Notes: generated from the sequence alone by a model not told the origin. A stretch of 64,000 nt of DNA from Polychytrium aggregatum (GCF_025602895.1 NW_026516203.1:744001-808000); one strand, 5' to 3'; shown: positions 40,749 through 60,336, counted from the first letter of the stretch. Program-made: numbers and translations.

Positions 40749-43353
40749 TCACTGCAATTGCACGGCCTCTGTGTCGACCAGAAGCGCCTCCATCTCGTCC
40801 AGACTGACGACTCGCTTTTCGCCAGAGCGACGGCTCTGCACTTCAACCAGACCGTCGTTCAGCCAGCTCTTTCCGAGCACGACAATGTCCGAATATCCAA
40901 CCAGGAGCGAGTCTTTGATCTTGTATCCGGGTGTTAGGCCCATTCGGTCGTCGATAATGATGTCGTTTCCAAAGCGCCGACTCAGGCGATCATATACTTG
41001 GTCGATGCCGGCCTGCAGTTTGCTGTTGGAGGCAGCATTCTTCTTCTGAAAGAGAGGGATGATGCACACGCGATAGGGAGAGACGGCGCTCGGCCAGATG
41101 ATACCGTCATTGTCGTGGCTCGACTCGACAATGGCTGCAACCATCCGAGAGACGCCAATGCCATAGCAGCCCATTTGCATGGGCTCCCGGACGCCGGACT
41201 CGGTTTTATAAGTGGCATCCAGCGGCACCGAGTACTTGGTTCCCAGATAAAAAGTGTGCGCCACTTCGATTGCGCGATGCCCTTTGAGGAGGTGCTCAGG
41301 ATTGCTGCTGCTTGAGTTGCATTTTGGACATCCGTCGCCGGCATCGGCGTTGTGGAAGTCGCCAATCGCATATTGGAAGCTCGGCTGGCTGAGCCCGGTG
41401 GCGAGACTGCTGTTGCCTTGCATTTGCTCGGGCAGTCCAGACGACGGTGAACCATGCGGACTCACGGCTGTTGGAATGCTCGTGTCAACCAGCACAGTCA
41501 GTCCTCGAAGGGAGCCTTGTGACGTGCTGAGAGCCTGGAGGATCTCGTGCTTCTGCCTGTCATCCACGAAGCGAAGGTCTTGGTCGGCCACCAAGCTGTG
41601 TGCCTTGGTCTTGATGGAGTTCATGCGCCGCCCCCTCCGGAGCAACACAATCACGAGCTGCTCGGGACTTTCGCCCACCAGAGCCAATTCGGCTTTGATA
41701 TCACTAAAGTCGAGAGCCTGCAGATCCAGAGGCAGGCGCGAGCGATGGGACACCAGGAGTTGCGACACGGCCTCGTCGACGACATCTCGAGAAGAGCTTG
41801 TCGAGGCTGGCACGACAATATGCCCAACCGCTCGCTCCTCGTTGGCGACATAGCCACAGTTGCCGCATGTCAGAACTGTGTCCTCGCCCACTGTATGGAT
41901 TGATGGCAGCGCCAGCAAGTTACTCGCGTCAGTCGAGAAAGTAACAACTGCAGCTCCAAGGCAAGCAGGCCTGTAGCGTACCTGGGCTGATCAAATGGTA
42001 CTCGTGAGATCGGTCGCCGCCGATTTCTCCAGAATCCGCTTCTGCCTTTAGAGAAGCAAAGCAGCTTATGGTGAGCCACGCCAGCAGCACGGCGGACAGC
42101 GGATCCAAGTCATGCGAGAGGACGTATATGAACCGCCATGGCCACATACCGACACAAAGGGGAGGCCTATGCGAGTCAAAATCCGATCGTAGGCCCCCCG
42201 CACTTCGTCATAGGTGGTGAGAGCATCCTGCTCCGAGACATCAAAGGAGTACATGTCCTTCATGATGAACTCGCGTCCGCGAAGCAGGCCGAGTCTGGGT
42301 CTGAGCTCATCTCGGTACTTTTTCCCAATCTGATAGAGCCGCAGAGGCATCTGTCGATACGAGGATATCTCCGAGGCCACTAGTTGAGTGATTTCTTCCT
42401 CGTGCGTCGGGGCAAGAATCATTTCGGTCCCCTTTCGGTCCTTGATGTTCATCATCTACGCCAGGAGTCGCGGGAGCATCGAAATCAGTCGAGACGAAAG
42501 AGCACGCAGCGCCGGTCGTCAAAGGGCGAGTTTGCTCGGAGAGATTTGATGTCGTGTCGGGCCCATATGTACAAGCACGTCGATTCGATCTGCCACGGTT
42601 TTGAGCATGTGCGGCTGCAGCCGAGTATATGCGTGTGGATATGCCACCTCCAGTTTGACAGCATACCTCGGTCCCCGCAGGCTTCCATCGGCCAGACTTT
42701 TTCCAGGCGTGCGTCCCCAGCAACAAGGGCAGGGCCAATTTCTGCCCGCCTGTCAAATACAACCACGGAGTCAAGGAAAGTTCGGGTCTGAGTGGGCAAG
42801 CGCATGCCGCCCAGTGCATCTCATCGAGCCAGCCATACTTGCACCAAGCAAGCGGCTCGATCGCCCAGAGTCGGACCTAGGACGCACCAATGCTTTGCAT
42901 CTCCTCATCAATGATCCTTTCCAGCTTATTGAGAACTCGGAGTCCCAACGGAAGGAAGCTATATATGCCGGACGATGACTGGAGAAAGATGGCACGAGGC
43001 GGGATTTGATCGCCCGTCAGCGCTGCGCTGCGTTGCTGGGATTCGTGGCGATTGCGGACAACCCACCTGACGGATAAAGCCGCCACGTAGCAACAGATCT
43101 GCGCTGGCGCAGAGATTAGGTTCCCCAGCAAGAGCTTCTTTCGTCACCGTCGGTACAAAGAGAGACGATACCGTGGCCTTGCGATAACTCTACAGACACG
43201 ACGAGGAGCGGCAGCGCCGAGTGTCAGCTATTTGGCGCGGCAGGTGCGGAAAGATCCTGGCCTCAGCTGGGTAGCTTGCCGTGCATAAGACACCGTCGCA
43301 CCCTGTCGGACAGGTGAAAGGATCGAGGCAGAGTGGTGGCTTCGGTCGGCCAT
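40749..43353 (-). CDS. PARS2: Prolyl-tRNA synthetase, bacterial/mitochondrial type
   Basis: A class II aminoacyl-tRNA synthetase charging mitochondrial tRNA-Pro. In sense order: SSLFVPTVTKEALAG and LLLRGGFIRQ; SSGIYSFLPLGLRVLNKLER (motif 1 region); AWKKSGRWKPAGTE; MILAPTHEEEITQLV, SSYRQMPLRLYQIGKKYRDE and RPRLGLLRGREFIMKDMYSF (motif 2 with its loop); then EADSGEIGGDRSHEYHLISP. The last exon, up to about 41893, has CGNCGYVANEERA, the editing/insertion region, MGCYGIGVSRMVAAIVE (motif 3) and the anticodon-binding domain, ending at the stop at 40749. The order and residues match the bacterial/mitochondrial ProRS and not the cytosolic enzyme. A tentative first exon from ATG 43353 encodes a basic Ser/Arg-rich leader that would suit mitochondrial import, but that join is weak. 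Confidence 0.88.
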
Positions 43354-43868
43354 GCCGATGCGACCGCGATCCAACAGCCAATGTCCATGCACATGTCCAA
43401 CGAGAGACTGCTTCTCAGCCAGAGCATACCGACGCCCACCGGGCCTCCAATCGACGGGGCCCCAGCAGACCCTCCAGCTGTGTCGCGGCGGCTTTTCTCA
43501 GACGCTCCATTTGATTGCCAGGTCGCCAGATCGCCAGGTTGCGGGTCGTTCGCGATTGCGTTGTTGGGTGCTGGTCGCTTTTGCGTGCGGGTCGAGACCT
43601 CGGTCATGTGGGCCAGTTGCGCCACAGCCAGTCCAGCAGCCCAAACTCAGCTTCCCACGGCCGATGGCAACCTCGAGCGCTGGGGCAGGCTCCTTCATCC
43701 AGGTTTCTCCAACCCGAGGCCAGCGACACAGAGCGCACAAGTGATGCTGGCCGCAGTGCCCACTGGTTCTCACAGTCCTCCAGCCCACGGGCAATGTACA
43801 GAGGCAAAGACGCCTGCATGAAAACATGTCTATTGAGCTGGACGCATTGCTTCAAACGGACCGTCGTT

Positions 43869-44888
43869 CTATCCCATCTTTGGCTCCTCAATGAAATCCA
43901 CGGCGCTGTCCGATCGATAGATCTGGCCGTATTTGTCGTGCGGGTTATGGGCAAGTGCCTTGTCGGCGAGGCCCGCAGCGCTGTCGTCGGGGCTTTGTGT
44001 GTGGAAGTCTCTCGTAGTAGCCATCTCTGGCCCTTCGTCCGGATCCATTCCAAGCTTCCGAAAGGTGGAAACGACGATTTCACAGTACTCGTCGAGCGAC
44101 TGGAAGACGGAGGAGCTGCTATCCGGCCGACTGGCCACGGACATGCCCTCGGGGCTCAACGGCTTCATCGACTGGAACTCCTCGCCGATATGGAAGATCA
44201 TGCGACACCGTTGAGTCGAGTTATCGATATTGCATTCGGCGTACCGGATAAGAAAGCTGCGGGTGAAAGTCTGCTTCCAGCTCAGGGTCTTGACCATGCT
44301 CCGCAGCACCGAGCTCTGTTCGTCCAAGGACCACCTTAGCGATCGAGAGAGCCGCCAAGTGAAGGCAGCGCATTTTTCGGCGCTCTCGCCGATCATGACG
44401 ATGTTGATCAGGTCGGTGGTTTTTTCAAGGCTCCAGTGCCCAACGATGCTGGCGACGATGGCGACAAACTGCGGCGATTCGAGCTTCAGGTTGTAGTATA
44501 GTTTGATAACAAACTCGGCTACGGCGGCGACGGACCAGTCGTGGGTGATCCATCGAAGCACCGGATACAGCGCCGGCGAGTGGTCCTTGAAAAAGTGCCC
44601 TTTGTAGGTGCACAGGTCTGGGAGGAAAGATCGATCGAGCAGCGTATCAGAATGCATTCCTGCTGTGTGAATGCCGTCCTGCCTGTTTGGATGTCGTGCA
44701 GGCTACTTACATGCTACGTTCTTCTCGGACTTGATCCAGTCCTTGAAGGTTGTTCCATAGAGCCGGTCCATCTCTGACATGATGTGCTCGACATCGTCGG
44801 CGGTTTGCGGAGGACCGCAGTTCTGCTTGCCGTCTGTTGCTGCGGGGGAGTGTGGTGCCGGCTTTGCTGCTGGACGATGAGCTGCCAT
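43869..44888 (-). CDS. Conserved-looking hypothetical protein, 323 residues
   Basis: Two exons, 44711-44888 and 43869-44662, join in phase. I do not recognise the family. The N-terminal 30 residues are Ala/Pro-rich and disordered. Residues about 35-230 look like a helical domain (VEHIMSEMDRLYGTTFKDWI, AVAEFVIKLYYNLKLESPQF, VAIVASIVGHWSLEKTTDLI, SLRWSLDEQSSVLRSMVKTL), with regular amphipathic helices that would suit a HEAT- or ARM-like fold. The C-terminal third is Ser/Asp-rich and low in order. There is no signal peptide or membrane segment. It is divergent from PTPMT1 with 377 bases between start codons. Confidence 0.65.
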
Positions 44889-45265
44889 GGTATCGACAGC
44901 GATGGGTTGCGTGTGAGCCGCCAACAACGGAAGAGTGGGGGACGAACAATCAATGCCGCTGCTGCATCCCGCTGCTCCCTGGCGGCCACCATCGTATATG
45001 TAGCGGCTCGCTGAACGGCATTCGTGGGCATGGGGCCACCGGCCAGGCTATTTTTGGGCCATTTGGGCGGCTCGAGCATGGATGCCTCCTCTACAAAGAC
45101 GGTGCTATTTTGAGATCGGCAGCTTGATCGATTCGGATGGCAAGTGTGGGCGATCGCCGTCGCCCAGGACTGCTTGATCGACTCTGATGGCACTACTACC
45201 CCACGAGCCACCTCGAGCTCGGTGGGGTGCTCTGTGCTCTGCTGCAAAGCTCGACCCAAGCCCCG
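44889..45265. promoter_or_regulatory. Divergent promoter region of the hypothetical gene and PTPMT1
   Basis: A 377-base gap between outward-facing starts. It contains a near-duplicate gcttgatcgattcggatggca (45122-45142) and gcttgatcgactctgatggca (45172-45192) spaced 50 bases apart, which could be a repeated binding site. Confidence 0.5.
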
Positions 45266-46107
45266 ATGGACAGCGACAGAGTCTTGCCCTCATCGGCTGA
45301 TGCGCTGATCTTTCGGGCCTCTCTGCTCTACCAGAGGGTTGCCGTCCCTCTCCTGGGCCGCCAGTGGTATAACCGCATTGACGAGAATGTGGTCCTTGGG
45401 GCCCTGCCGCTCGATCGCACAATGATCGAGACCTTGCAGCGCAGGGAGAATGTTGCCGCCGTCATCAACGTCTGCCGGAAGCACGAGTGGGTGGTGCCGG
45501 ACCATGATCCCGAATCGCTCTACAGCGAGCTGGGCATTGCCTATCTGTCTCTGCCCACCGTCGATTTCCAGGTGCCGACTGTGGAGGCTGTCACCAGCGG
45601 CATACAGGTAACGGTCCGCACATCGGCTAGCCTGCTCGGAGAAGCGTCCGGAGCCATTGCTGAGTCTTGACCAACAACCCATAGTTCATTGAGCGATGCA
45701 TCAAGTCCAATCCGTCGAGCGGGGTCTACATCCACTGCAAGGCAGGCAAAGGCCGCAGGTGGGATATCTCGACCCAGGCCACTGAGCTGGCCGGCGGATG
45801 CTATAGATGCTGTACATGTGCGAATGCATCTGTCTGAATCTGCTGTCACAGGCGGCCGCTCTGTCTCGGCATTGACATTCGAACTATGTGCCGAGCAACC
45901 ACTGAACAATCATCCACGCCGATGGACAGCGCAACTCTCGGCCTATGCTACTTGATCTGGCGATACGGCCTAGCTCCTCGCGAGGCCCAGGCCCGGCTGC
46001 TGGCCAGCCGACCGCAAGTCGATCGGGACATCTGCGAATCCGCAACTGTAGCCGAGTTCTGGGCGACTGCAAGAGAAAACGGAACGCACAGTTCGCTCTT
46101 GGAGTGA
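45266..46107 (+). CDS. PTPMT1: Phosphatidylglycerophosphatase, PTPMT1 type
   Basis: A dual-specificity-fold phosphatase that converts phosphatidylglycerophosphate to phosphatidylglycerol for cardiolipin synthesis at the inner mitochondrial membrane. Three exons, 45266-45607, 45685-45758 and 45930-46107, join in phase to 197 residues. The N-terminal half has WYNRIDENVVLGALPLDR, the family signature, followed by AAVINVCRKHEW and LSLPTVDFQVPT. The active-site loop is created across the second intron: exon 2 ends IHCKAGKGR and exon 3 continues SATLGLCYLIWRYG, giving the CX5R loop typical of PTPMT1 (HCKAGxGRSA). The C-terminal helices contain ASRPQVDRDI. No strong presequence is visible, although the first 40 residues are moderately hydrophobic. 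The 3' end converges with the kinase gene. Confidence 0.93.
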
Positions 46108-46713
46108 AGCCTACCAGCAGCACATTGATCGACATTATGGCCTCTACCCATCGGCGGCAGAAAGCTCGCCTTCAGAAACATGGTGCGATTGTCTTTGAAC
46201 ACCTCGGCATGTCTATGCCTGCGTTGGTGTTGCTGCGATGCAATAGCTGCGTCCGTTGGGACATGGCCAATACCCTTGAAGAGAATAGATAAGGAATATG
46301 CATCGATGACCCAGAACAAGACATTGTATGCTTGAGAAGCAGCACGCTCCGGGTCGCTTGCGGACATTTCGATAGCGCTCAGGGTGGGGCGTCGTATTCA
46401 GCATCCAAAGCGATGGCTCCAGAGTATCGGACGGACCGCAAAGGTCTGCATCTGTTGGATGTATTCGTAGTTGTATCCGAGTGCGGATCCCGCTGTGGCT
46501 GCACATCTCGCTGCCGTTGCATCACATTTGCTGGATTCATGTCGGATGCCTCGCATCTGCGCTCGCAGGCACCAGCAACGGCACCCGGAATCACCATCGG
46601 AGGAGATTCCCCAGCTCCACCAGGCTGCTTGATGCAGGATTGCTATGCTACAGGTGTTGAGAGAGAGTGGTGGCCGCTCGGGTCCGAACAGCCCAGCACT
46701 CGATAGACTGATA
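46108..46713. other. Convergent 3' intergenic region
   Basis: About 600 bases between the stops of PTPMT1 (+) and the kinase gene (-). I see no supported gene or repeat in it. Confidence 0.5.
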
Positions 46714-54006
<7,293 letters not shown>

Positions 54007-54900
54007 AGTGGTGAGGGAGTGGAACTGAGTCGGCAAAGGTCAAAGGTCGGAGCACTGGCGAGCGGGATGGCGGGTTGGATGGGACGATGGGAAATGAGAA
54101 CGTGTCGGCTGGAAAGCTCAGGAGCTGCGAGCCTCCAGCAGGAGCGCAACAGGGATGGGCGGGCAGAGAGTCTTGGCTGCGTCGCAGCGTTATGAGACCA
54201 CTGTGTAGTATTGCGTGCAAAGAGCGGCAGCGAGGACAATGCCTGGATCAAAATGGCGGGAGAGTGAATTGCGAGCCCACACAACAATGCGACGTTTGGC
54301 CGTCTCAGCGCAACCAGTGCAGCAGATCAATCTCAGGCGCGGTGAAGACAGAGATATCCGGCGTGGGACATGGACAAGCCTTGGTTCGGTAGAGATAGCG
54401 GGTTTGACTTGGCACCAGGACAAGTGGCACTGTGATCAAGCTGTTATCGACCAAGGCCAGCCCTGGAGGAGCGTGAGAACCAATAGTGGTGTTGCTGGCC
54501 GCTCTCAGGATGCGCCGTAAAGCATGCAGGGTATGAAGCTGCAAACTTTCAGGATAGGACGGCCCGCCCAGTCTCTCAAGCACCTCAGACCTTCGGCTCG
54601 CCGGCTTCCAGCCTTCCAGGCTTGGGAGACTCGGCGGCGGCGGCGGGGCAGCAGGCTCCATGCGGATTCGCAGGCCGCTTGGATTGGCAAGCGCAGACCG
54701 CTTGGCCCTCTCGGGCTAGGACATAATCCAAACACTCGCAGGGTCTCGATCAACCTTGTCCGCCGCTTTCAAGACAGAAGCTGGCACTGGCCTCGGTTGC
54801 TGCAACTTGCCCATACTTGATCGAGCAAGACGCCATCCACGCTCCAGCCCCAATTCGATTCCCTTCCTTCGCGACTCATCGTGCCAGACGTCTGCCCTCC
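54007..54900. promoter_or_regulatory. Divergent region between the kinase and cyclase genes
   Basis: About 890 bases between outward-facing starts of the two signalling genes. Open frames inside it show no family resemblance. The cyclase start at 54901 lies in a good context (ctccATGG). Confidence 0.45.
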
Positions 54901-57900
54901 ATGGCCCAGAACATGGAAACACCTGCTCTTCCTCCTCTCGGCCCTCTTCAAATCCATCTGACTCAACAGCCTGCCCAGATGGGTGCCGGCAACGGCGGCG
55001 GGGTGGGTCAGTTCGGGGGCAAAGATGCAATCCACAACTTTATCCAGGATATCTGGTTCCAGTACTCCTCCATGGGCGATGCCCAGCGCGGCCAGCTGCT
55101 CAAGGGGCTGATTGCACGCTCATCGACAAAACAACTGGACCTCATTTCCACGTTTGTGAACGTGGCTCATCCCGGCGGATCGACATCGCCGCAGATGGCG
55201 GTAGGCGACGGCGTGGCTGCTCGGATCTGTGCATTCACCCTCCATCCACTATCCATCCACTATCCATCCACTATCCATCCACTTTCCTTTCGCTCGTGCG
55301 TGCGTCACGTCATGCCTGATTTCCGAGGCATTCCGTGTACTTCATCGCTATGACGTTACGAATCGAGCATCCAACTTGAATCTCCTTCTATTCGCGTATC
55401 GGCCACGACATAGTCCGAGCACAGGGCCAGTCCAACAGCCAAGTGGACAAAGAACTTTACTGCGGAAGCCGCCGCCAAGAATCCGTATCGAATGGACAGC
55501 ATGAGCCATGGCGCCTCACAAGCGGCAAAGGCGTCGTTGAGGAACAAGCTGCGAAGGGACAAGATCGTGGATTCTGGGTAAGGGCCGACCTCATCGGTCC
55601 AACCGGAACTGATGCTTCGGCCATCGCGAGGGCAGGCGCACACTCATACTTCTTGTCCGTACCTGTGGGCAAAAAGCGACCATGAGATCATGGCCACGGA
55701 GCAGCGACATGGCAGGACCGATCGCTTCAGCAGCACGGAGCTGGGTCTCGACGGCGGCACCCACCTGCCCAGCCATATCAATGCAAACCTGTACATCAAG
55801 CTGCTGAACACAAACTACGACTGTACCGAGCTTACGAAGCAATCGCAAAAGGCCGGCCCGGACACCATGAGAAACATGCTCGGCTTTCTCTCGGAGCGAT
55901 GCAAGAAGCTGCAATCTTTGATCACATGCATGCGCACGATCTCGACCGAGCAGAGCGCCGACAAGTGCTTTGGGCTTTTGCTTGACTGTGCCCTGACCAA
56001 CACCGACGGGAGGTGGATCACGCTCTACCTGCTCGACGATTCCAGACGCAAACTGCTGCCTCGTGTGAGCAACTGGAACAAAAACGCACAGGATGCTCTG
56101 GACGTGGACCGGGTCTTTTGCACCACCCAGGTGCTGAAGGGCGAGATCGGCAATCTCTACAATGTCAAGGGCTCGGATCTGTACACCAACGAGCTGGACG
56201 AGACCTACGGCAAGATCGAGGTCGAGTGCATCGTCTCTGTGCCAATGTTCTCACAGAGTAACCATGTCGTGGGTGTTTTGGAAATCATCAACAAGGTCTC
56301 GGGCTCGCCTTATTTTGGCGCTGAGGATGAGTTTGTGCTCAAATCGCTGGCGTCGATGTGGACGCTTCGGCTGGACAGTGTGCGCACAACACACGATACC
56401 ATCCGCAAAGTCGACGACATGCAGATCCTCCTCAAAACTGCCTCAAACATGTCGTCGGAAATGGAGCTGGGAGGTTCGTTTGACAGGCGTACTGCAGCAG
56501 TTGGGGGTTGCGGCTGTGAGACTGTATCGCATACAATACCAAACATCGCTGGGCTCAAATTACCGGACAGATCTTACCATCACAATCATGAACACTGTCA
56601 AGGAGCTGCTCGGAGCAGAGCGATGCACACTATTCATCCTGGATCGCGAGAAGCAAGAGCTCTGGTCGGCGGTGGCTCAAGGCACCGCTGAGATCCGCAT
56701 TCCTCACAACAGGGGTATTGCTGGTAGGCAACCGCCGGAACATCGTTGTGACTCAGAATTCGATCATTTCCGAATGACTGAGCAGTTGCTTACACCGTAC
56801 AACACACTCAGGACATGTCGTCCAAACGGGCGAGCTACTTTCGATTCCTGATGGTAAGCCAGTTGCGATCCAGCAATACCGCACTGATGTCTTGCCTGCA
56901 CAGTTCTTCAAGTTGCCGATCCCTATCGTTACTGAAGCTCCGTGCCCGCTTGTTTGTCTCGCTCTACCTCGTTCTGCCTCATTTAGCATATAGCGACCCA
57001 CGCTTCAATAGAGCCATTGATTTGGTATGGCTCAGGACAGGAGCGCCGATGGACTTGGAAGTCGTATATGGCTCTCGGCTTGAGCTGACTGAGGACAAGA
57101 TGCCATCTGGCTATCGGGACAATGATTCTGGCAAGCACTTTGACTCACAGCGCTAGTTGTATCACTTATGCTCAGAAAACCGGCTATCGAACGAGGAACA
57201 TCCTGTGTGTCCCCATGAAAAACAGCTCAAACAAGATCATTGGAGTCGTTCAAATCATCAATAAGCTACCCGAGTCGTCGCATTTTACCAAGGACGACGA
57301 GAGCCTCATCCTTTCGTTTTCGAGTCTGGGCAAGTGCAAGCGGAGGTCTTCGTTCGTCGTGCATGGGCGACTGCTTCGTGAGTGCATTTTCACAAGGGCA
57401 GCGATCTCGGTCTGTTCTCATATGGATTTGATTGTTTGTGTCTGGTCACTTTGGATATTCCTCCGCAACTTGACCGCCGCTGTGCCAATACGAACACTGG
57501 AACCAGCTGCCGAGACCCTTGAGAAGTCCATGGCGTTCAAGAAAATGAAGGAAAACCTGGAAGCTTCCCGAAAGACGAACGAGCTGCTGGAGGCCGTTGC
57601 ACTCTACACCCCGGGCGTCGTTGTCACCATCGATGCATCCGGCAATGTGGTATGTGACAGCAGTGCCTCGAAGAATGGCCAACTCGCGCAATATAATCCG
57701 GTGCCGCATATACCAGATGTGCTGCTGCCGCTGCTGACGGACGTTTCAATAATCGGCATTCCAAGATTCGAGTCAATCAGCCCGACAAACTCGACGAGCC
57801 CATATGGATTCCGGAGAGTCAGCCCATAAAATACGAGCAATTTTTCGGAGAGGCCAACCCGCAGCTGCTTGTGGACATATCGCGGGCCATGTTAACAAAG

Positions 57901-59985
57901 AACACCACAGTCTATGGCCAAGAATACGAGTGGATTGTCAATGAGAACGTCAAGCGAATCAACTACCGAATCAACCAGATTGTCTTGAGTGGTGGTCTTG
58001 GCGCCATTGTTGTGGTGGAGGAAATCACAGAGAGCCTGCGAATCAAATCGATCATTTCGAGGCAAGATCTCTCGTTGGAATGGCGCGCGGTAGTTTACTT
58101 ACATGATGGCAATGGGTGGATCGCACGTCAGGCTTGCGCCTGCTTGGTGGCCTGACAAAGCCTCTGACGCATCGCTGTCTGCAGATACATGCCACCGGCG
58201 ATCGTCAACAAGCTCATGGAAGATCGTGCCCGGCTGGAGGGTATCCGCCAAAAAGGAAGCGTGGTACAAATCAATCTCGAAGACTGTCAGTAGCGGCAGC
58301 GGATGTGTGATCTCTTTGATTGAGCGAGTCTGAAGACGATGGGGGAGCCTTGTAACCCATACCGCCTCCGCAACGAAACACTGCCGAGCCTGTGGGCGTG
58401 GCGTCATGTCTGGGAAGAGAACATTTCAAGGAGTCTGCTGCGATCGCTGTCTGATATGGATTCTCTGCTGTCGTTCACCACTTCTCACAGACTGTGTTCA
58501 ATCGGACCTGATGAGTCCAACGACTGGCATCGCGGTGTTGAATCGCTTCTATACCTACATGCTGGAGTCGCTGGTATCGGAGCAAGGTACGGCGTGCGAA
58601 TCTGAGACAACTTGATGGGCTTCGACTCCCTATCGGCACACGTTGCAAGCGAGCAACGGCCCACTTTGTTGGCACTGCAGCGAACATCCGGTTCTTGTCT
58701 GTCAGGCACTCATGCGCACGAGTTTGTGACCGGTTTGTTTGCAATTGCCCTGTTTTGTCGTGCTCCAAGGCATCTTGGACCACTACGCCGGCGAATCGTG
58801 CCAAGCATTGTTTGGCCTGCCCTTTGGCAAGAGCGATGATGCCGTTAGAGCGGTGCGGTTTGCTTTCAAGGTCCGTGTGTTCCTGGAGGAATTCAATCTC
58901 AAGAATGTCAAGCTGGGTGCATCCAAGCTCGATTACGGCATTGGAATCACGACGGGGACGCTCTTGGCGGGGCTGATTGGCTCAACCAAACGGCAAGACT
59001 ACTCGGTAGTCGGAGGTAAGCAGTTTGAGAGGGGTCAAGTAAGTTTGAGTAGTTTGAGCTTCCTCCCTCCCATCGCCCCCATACCAACGATATTCAGATC
59101 GAAAGCCGGGACGGACTCACGAGCGTAGGCGATAGGAAGCGTTGGACATGAGCCTCGAGGGAGGCACTGGAGCAACTTTGAACGAGCGATACGAGGACCC
59201 GCTCCGTCGTGTTTCGTCTTGCTCCGTCGTGTTTGTCCGGGTCAACGAAAAATGCACAAGTTGTACTGATACGGCCTTGGGTGCCAAGATTCGTGCGCTA
59301 TCGCCAAGTTGCTGGAGTCAGCCACAAAGACCTACGGAACGATCATCTTGATCTGCGACAGGACCCAGGACGAGGTCCGCGAAAAATTCCACCTGCGTGA
59401 GGTCGACACTATCAGCTCTGGCAAAGGCAAGCCCGTGACGGTGTACGAAGTGCTCGCCCCGATCGACATTGAGCTCTCGCACGACAACATGACATCGGTG
59501 GGTGGCTGGCGGCGAGATTGCTTGCTTTCGTGTGCGATGCCCCCCGGGAGCCGTTGACACGATGCTGCAAGTGATATTAATGATGGAAAGAGGAATAGCG
59601 GTGCCGTTGGGAGCAGAGCGATAGTCGGAAGTCTGCTCAGAGATGCAATCATCTTGATGGCTCGCGCGGAGATATTGGTCTCCCCCCCCCCAGACCACTG
59701 CAATTGTGCTGCTCGACAGGCTCTCTCCACCGATCTCATCCCTCCATGCACTTCTGTATACCCTCACATGTCCCTGTACGATAGCTCATATGCTTCGAGC
59801 TCGGTCTTGCAGAGTATCGGGCCCAAAAATGGCAAGGCGCCATCTCCCACTTCAAAAAGGCCGTTCAGCTCACGGACGACCGTCCATCCAAGCTGTTTAT
59901 CGAGCGATGCCGTGCCATCATGGAGGGGCGCTGCACCATCCCCACGATCTGGAATGGCGTGTGGGTGTTGAACAACCACCAGTGA
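54901..59985 (+). CDS. Tandem-GAF, PAS and class III nucleotide cyclase-domain protein
   Basis: Exon 1 (54901-55200) encodes 100 residues. GAF-A (about 55690-56475) contains RWITLYLLDD, VECIVSVPMFSQ and EIINKVSGSPYFGAEDE. GAF-B is spread over exons at 56571-57330, with AERCTLFILDREKQELWSAV, HVVQTGELLSIPD, ILCVPMKNSSNKI and QIINKLPESSHFTKDDE. Both GAFs show the NKFDE-type motif linked to cyclic-nucleotide-binding GAFs. A PAS-like segment follows (VVTIDASGNV, QFFGEANPQLLVDISRAML, to about 58060). The cyclase domain comprises RYMPPAIVNKLMED (58186-), IAVLNRFYTYMLESLVSEQ, GILDHYAGESCQALFG, YGIGITTGTLLAGLIGS, SVVGD and AIAKLLESATKTYG. The final exon 59815-59985 encodes the typical cyclase tail (QGAISHFKKAVQLTDDRPSK, WNGVW). 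Several catalytic residues differ from consensus (see findings). Exon joins around 58250-58500 are unresolved. Confidence 0.82.
55241..55286. repeat. 12-base tandem repeat in cyclase intron 1
   Basis: Nearly four copies of tccatccactat, starting 40 bases after the GTAGGC donor of exon 1. Confidence 0.92.
59201..59238. repeat. 20-base direct duplication in a cyclase intron
   Basis: gctccgtcgtgtttcgtctt is followed at once by a second copy diverging after 14 bases, in the intron before the exon encoding AIAKLLESATKTYG. Confidence 0.8.
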
Positions 59986-60336
59986 AGTGGTTGTGTCGAC
60001 GATTCGGATCGCAACTGCAGCGGCCATTGAATGAATACAAGCAAGCCCATCTCTTGTCCAAGAACATATCCGCCATGCAGAGGCGATCGCTGAACGACTC
60101 TGTGCACTTGCCACTGGGTTGTGGTGACCAAATCGGCGTCAGTATCTAGTGATAGCAGTGGCGGCGGTCACGATCTGACGGCGTTCCGTATGTGGACAGC
60201 GGTTGTACACGCGGGCCCTACTCCAGAAGCAAATCAAAGCGAACCAAAGCGAAATGAAAGAAATGGAGGACATCATTTGCTCCTCGAAGGAATTATATTG
60301 GCACGCAGATGTAGGCTCTTAGCCGACGCAGCACGA
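59986..60336. other. Convergent 3' region of the cyclase and ATP11 genes
   Basis: A 350-base gap between two stops. It holds a short direct repeat (gcgaaccaaagcgaaatg) near 60239-60256 and A-rich sequence fitting 3' ends. I see no gene in it. Confidence 0.5.

Noticed and set aside
44200-44300. Possible link between the 323-residue protein and PTPMT1 as one pathway
   Set aside because: Only shared promoter DNA supports it; no motif or partner evidence, so no function was assigned.
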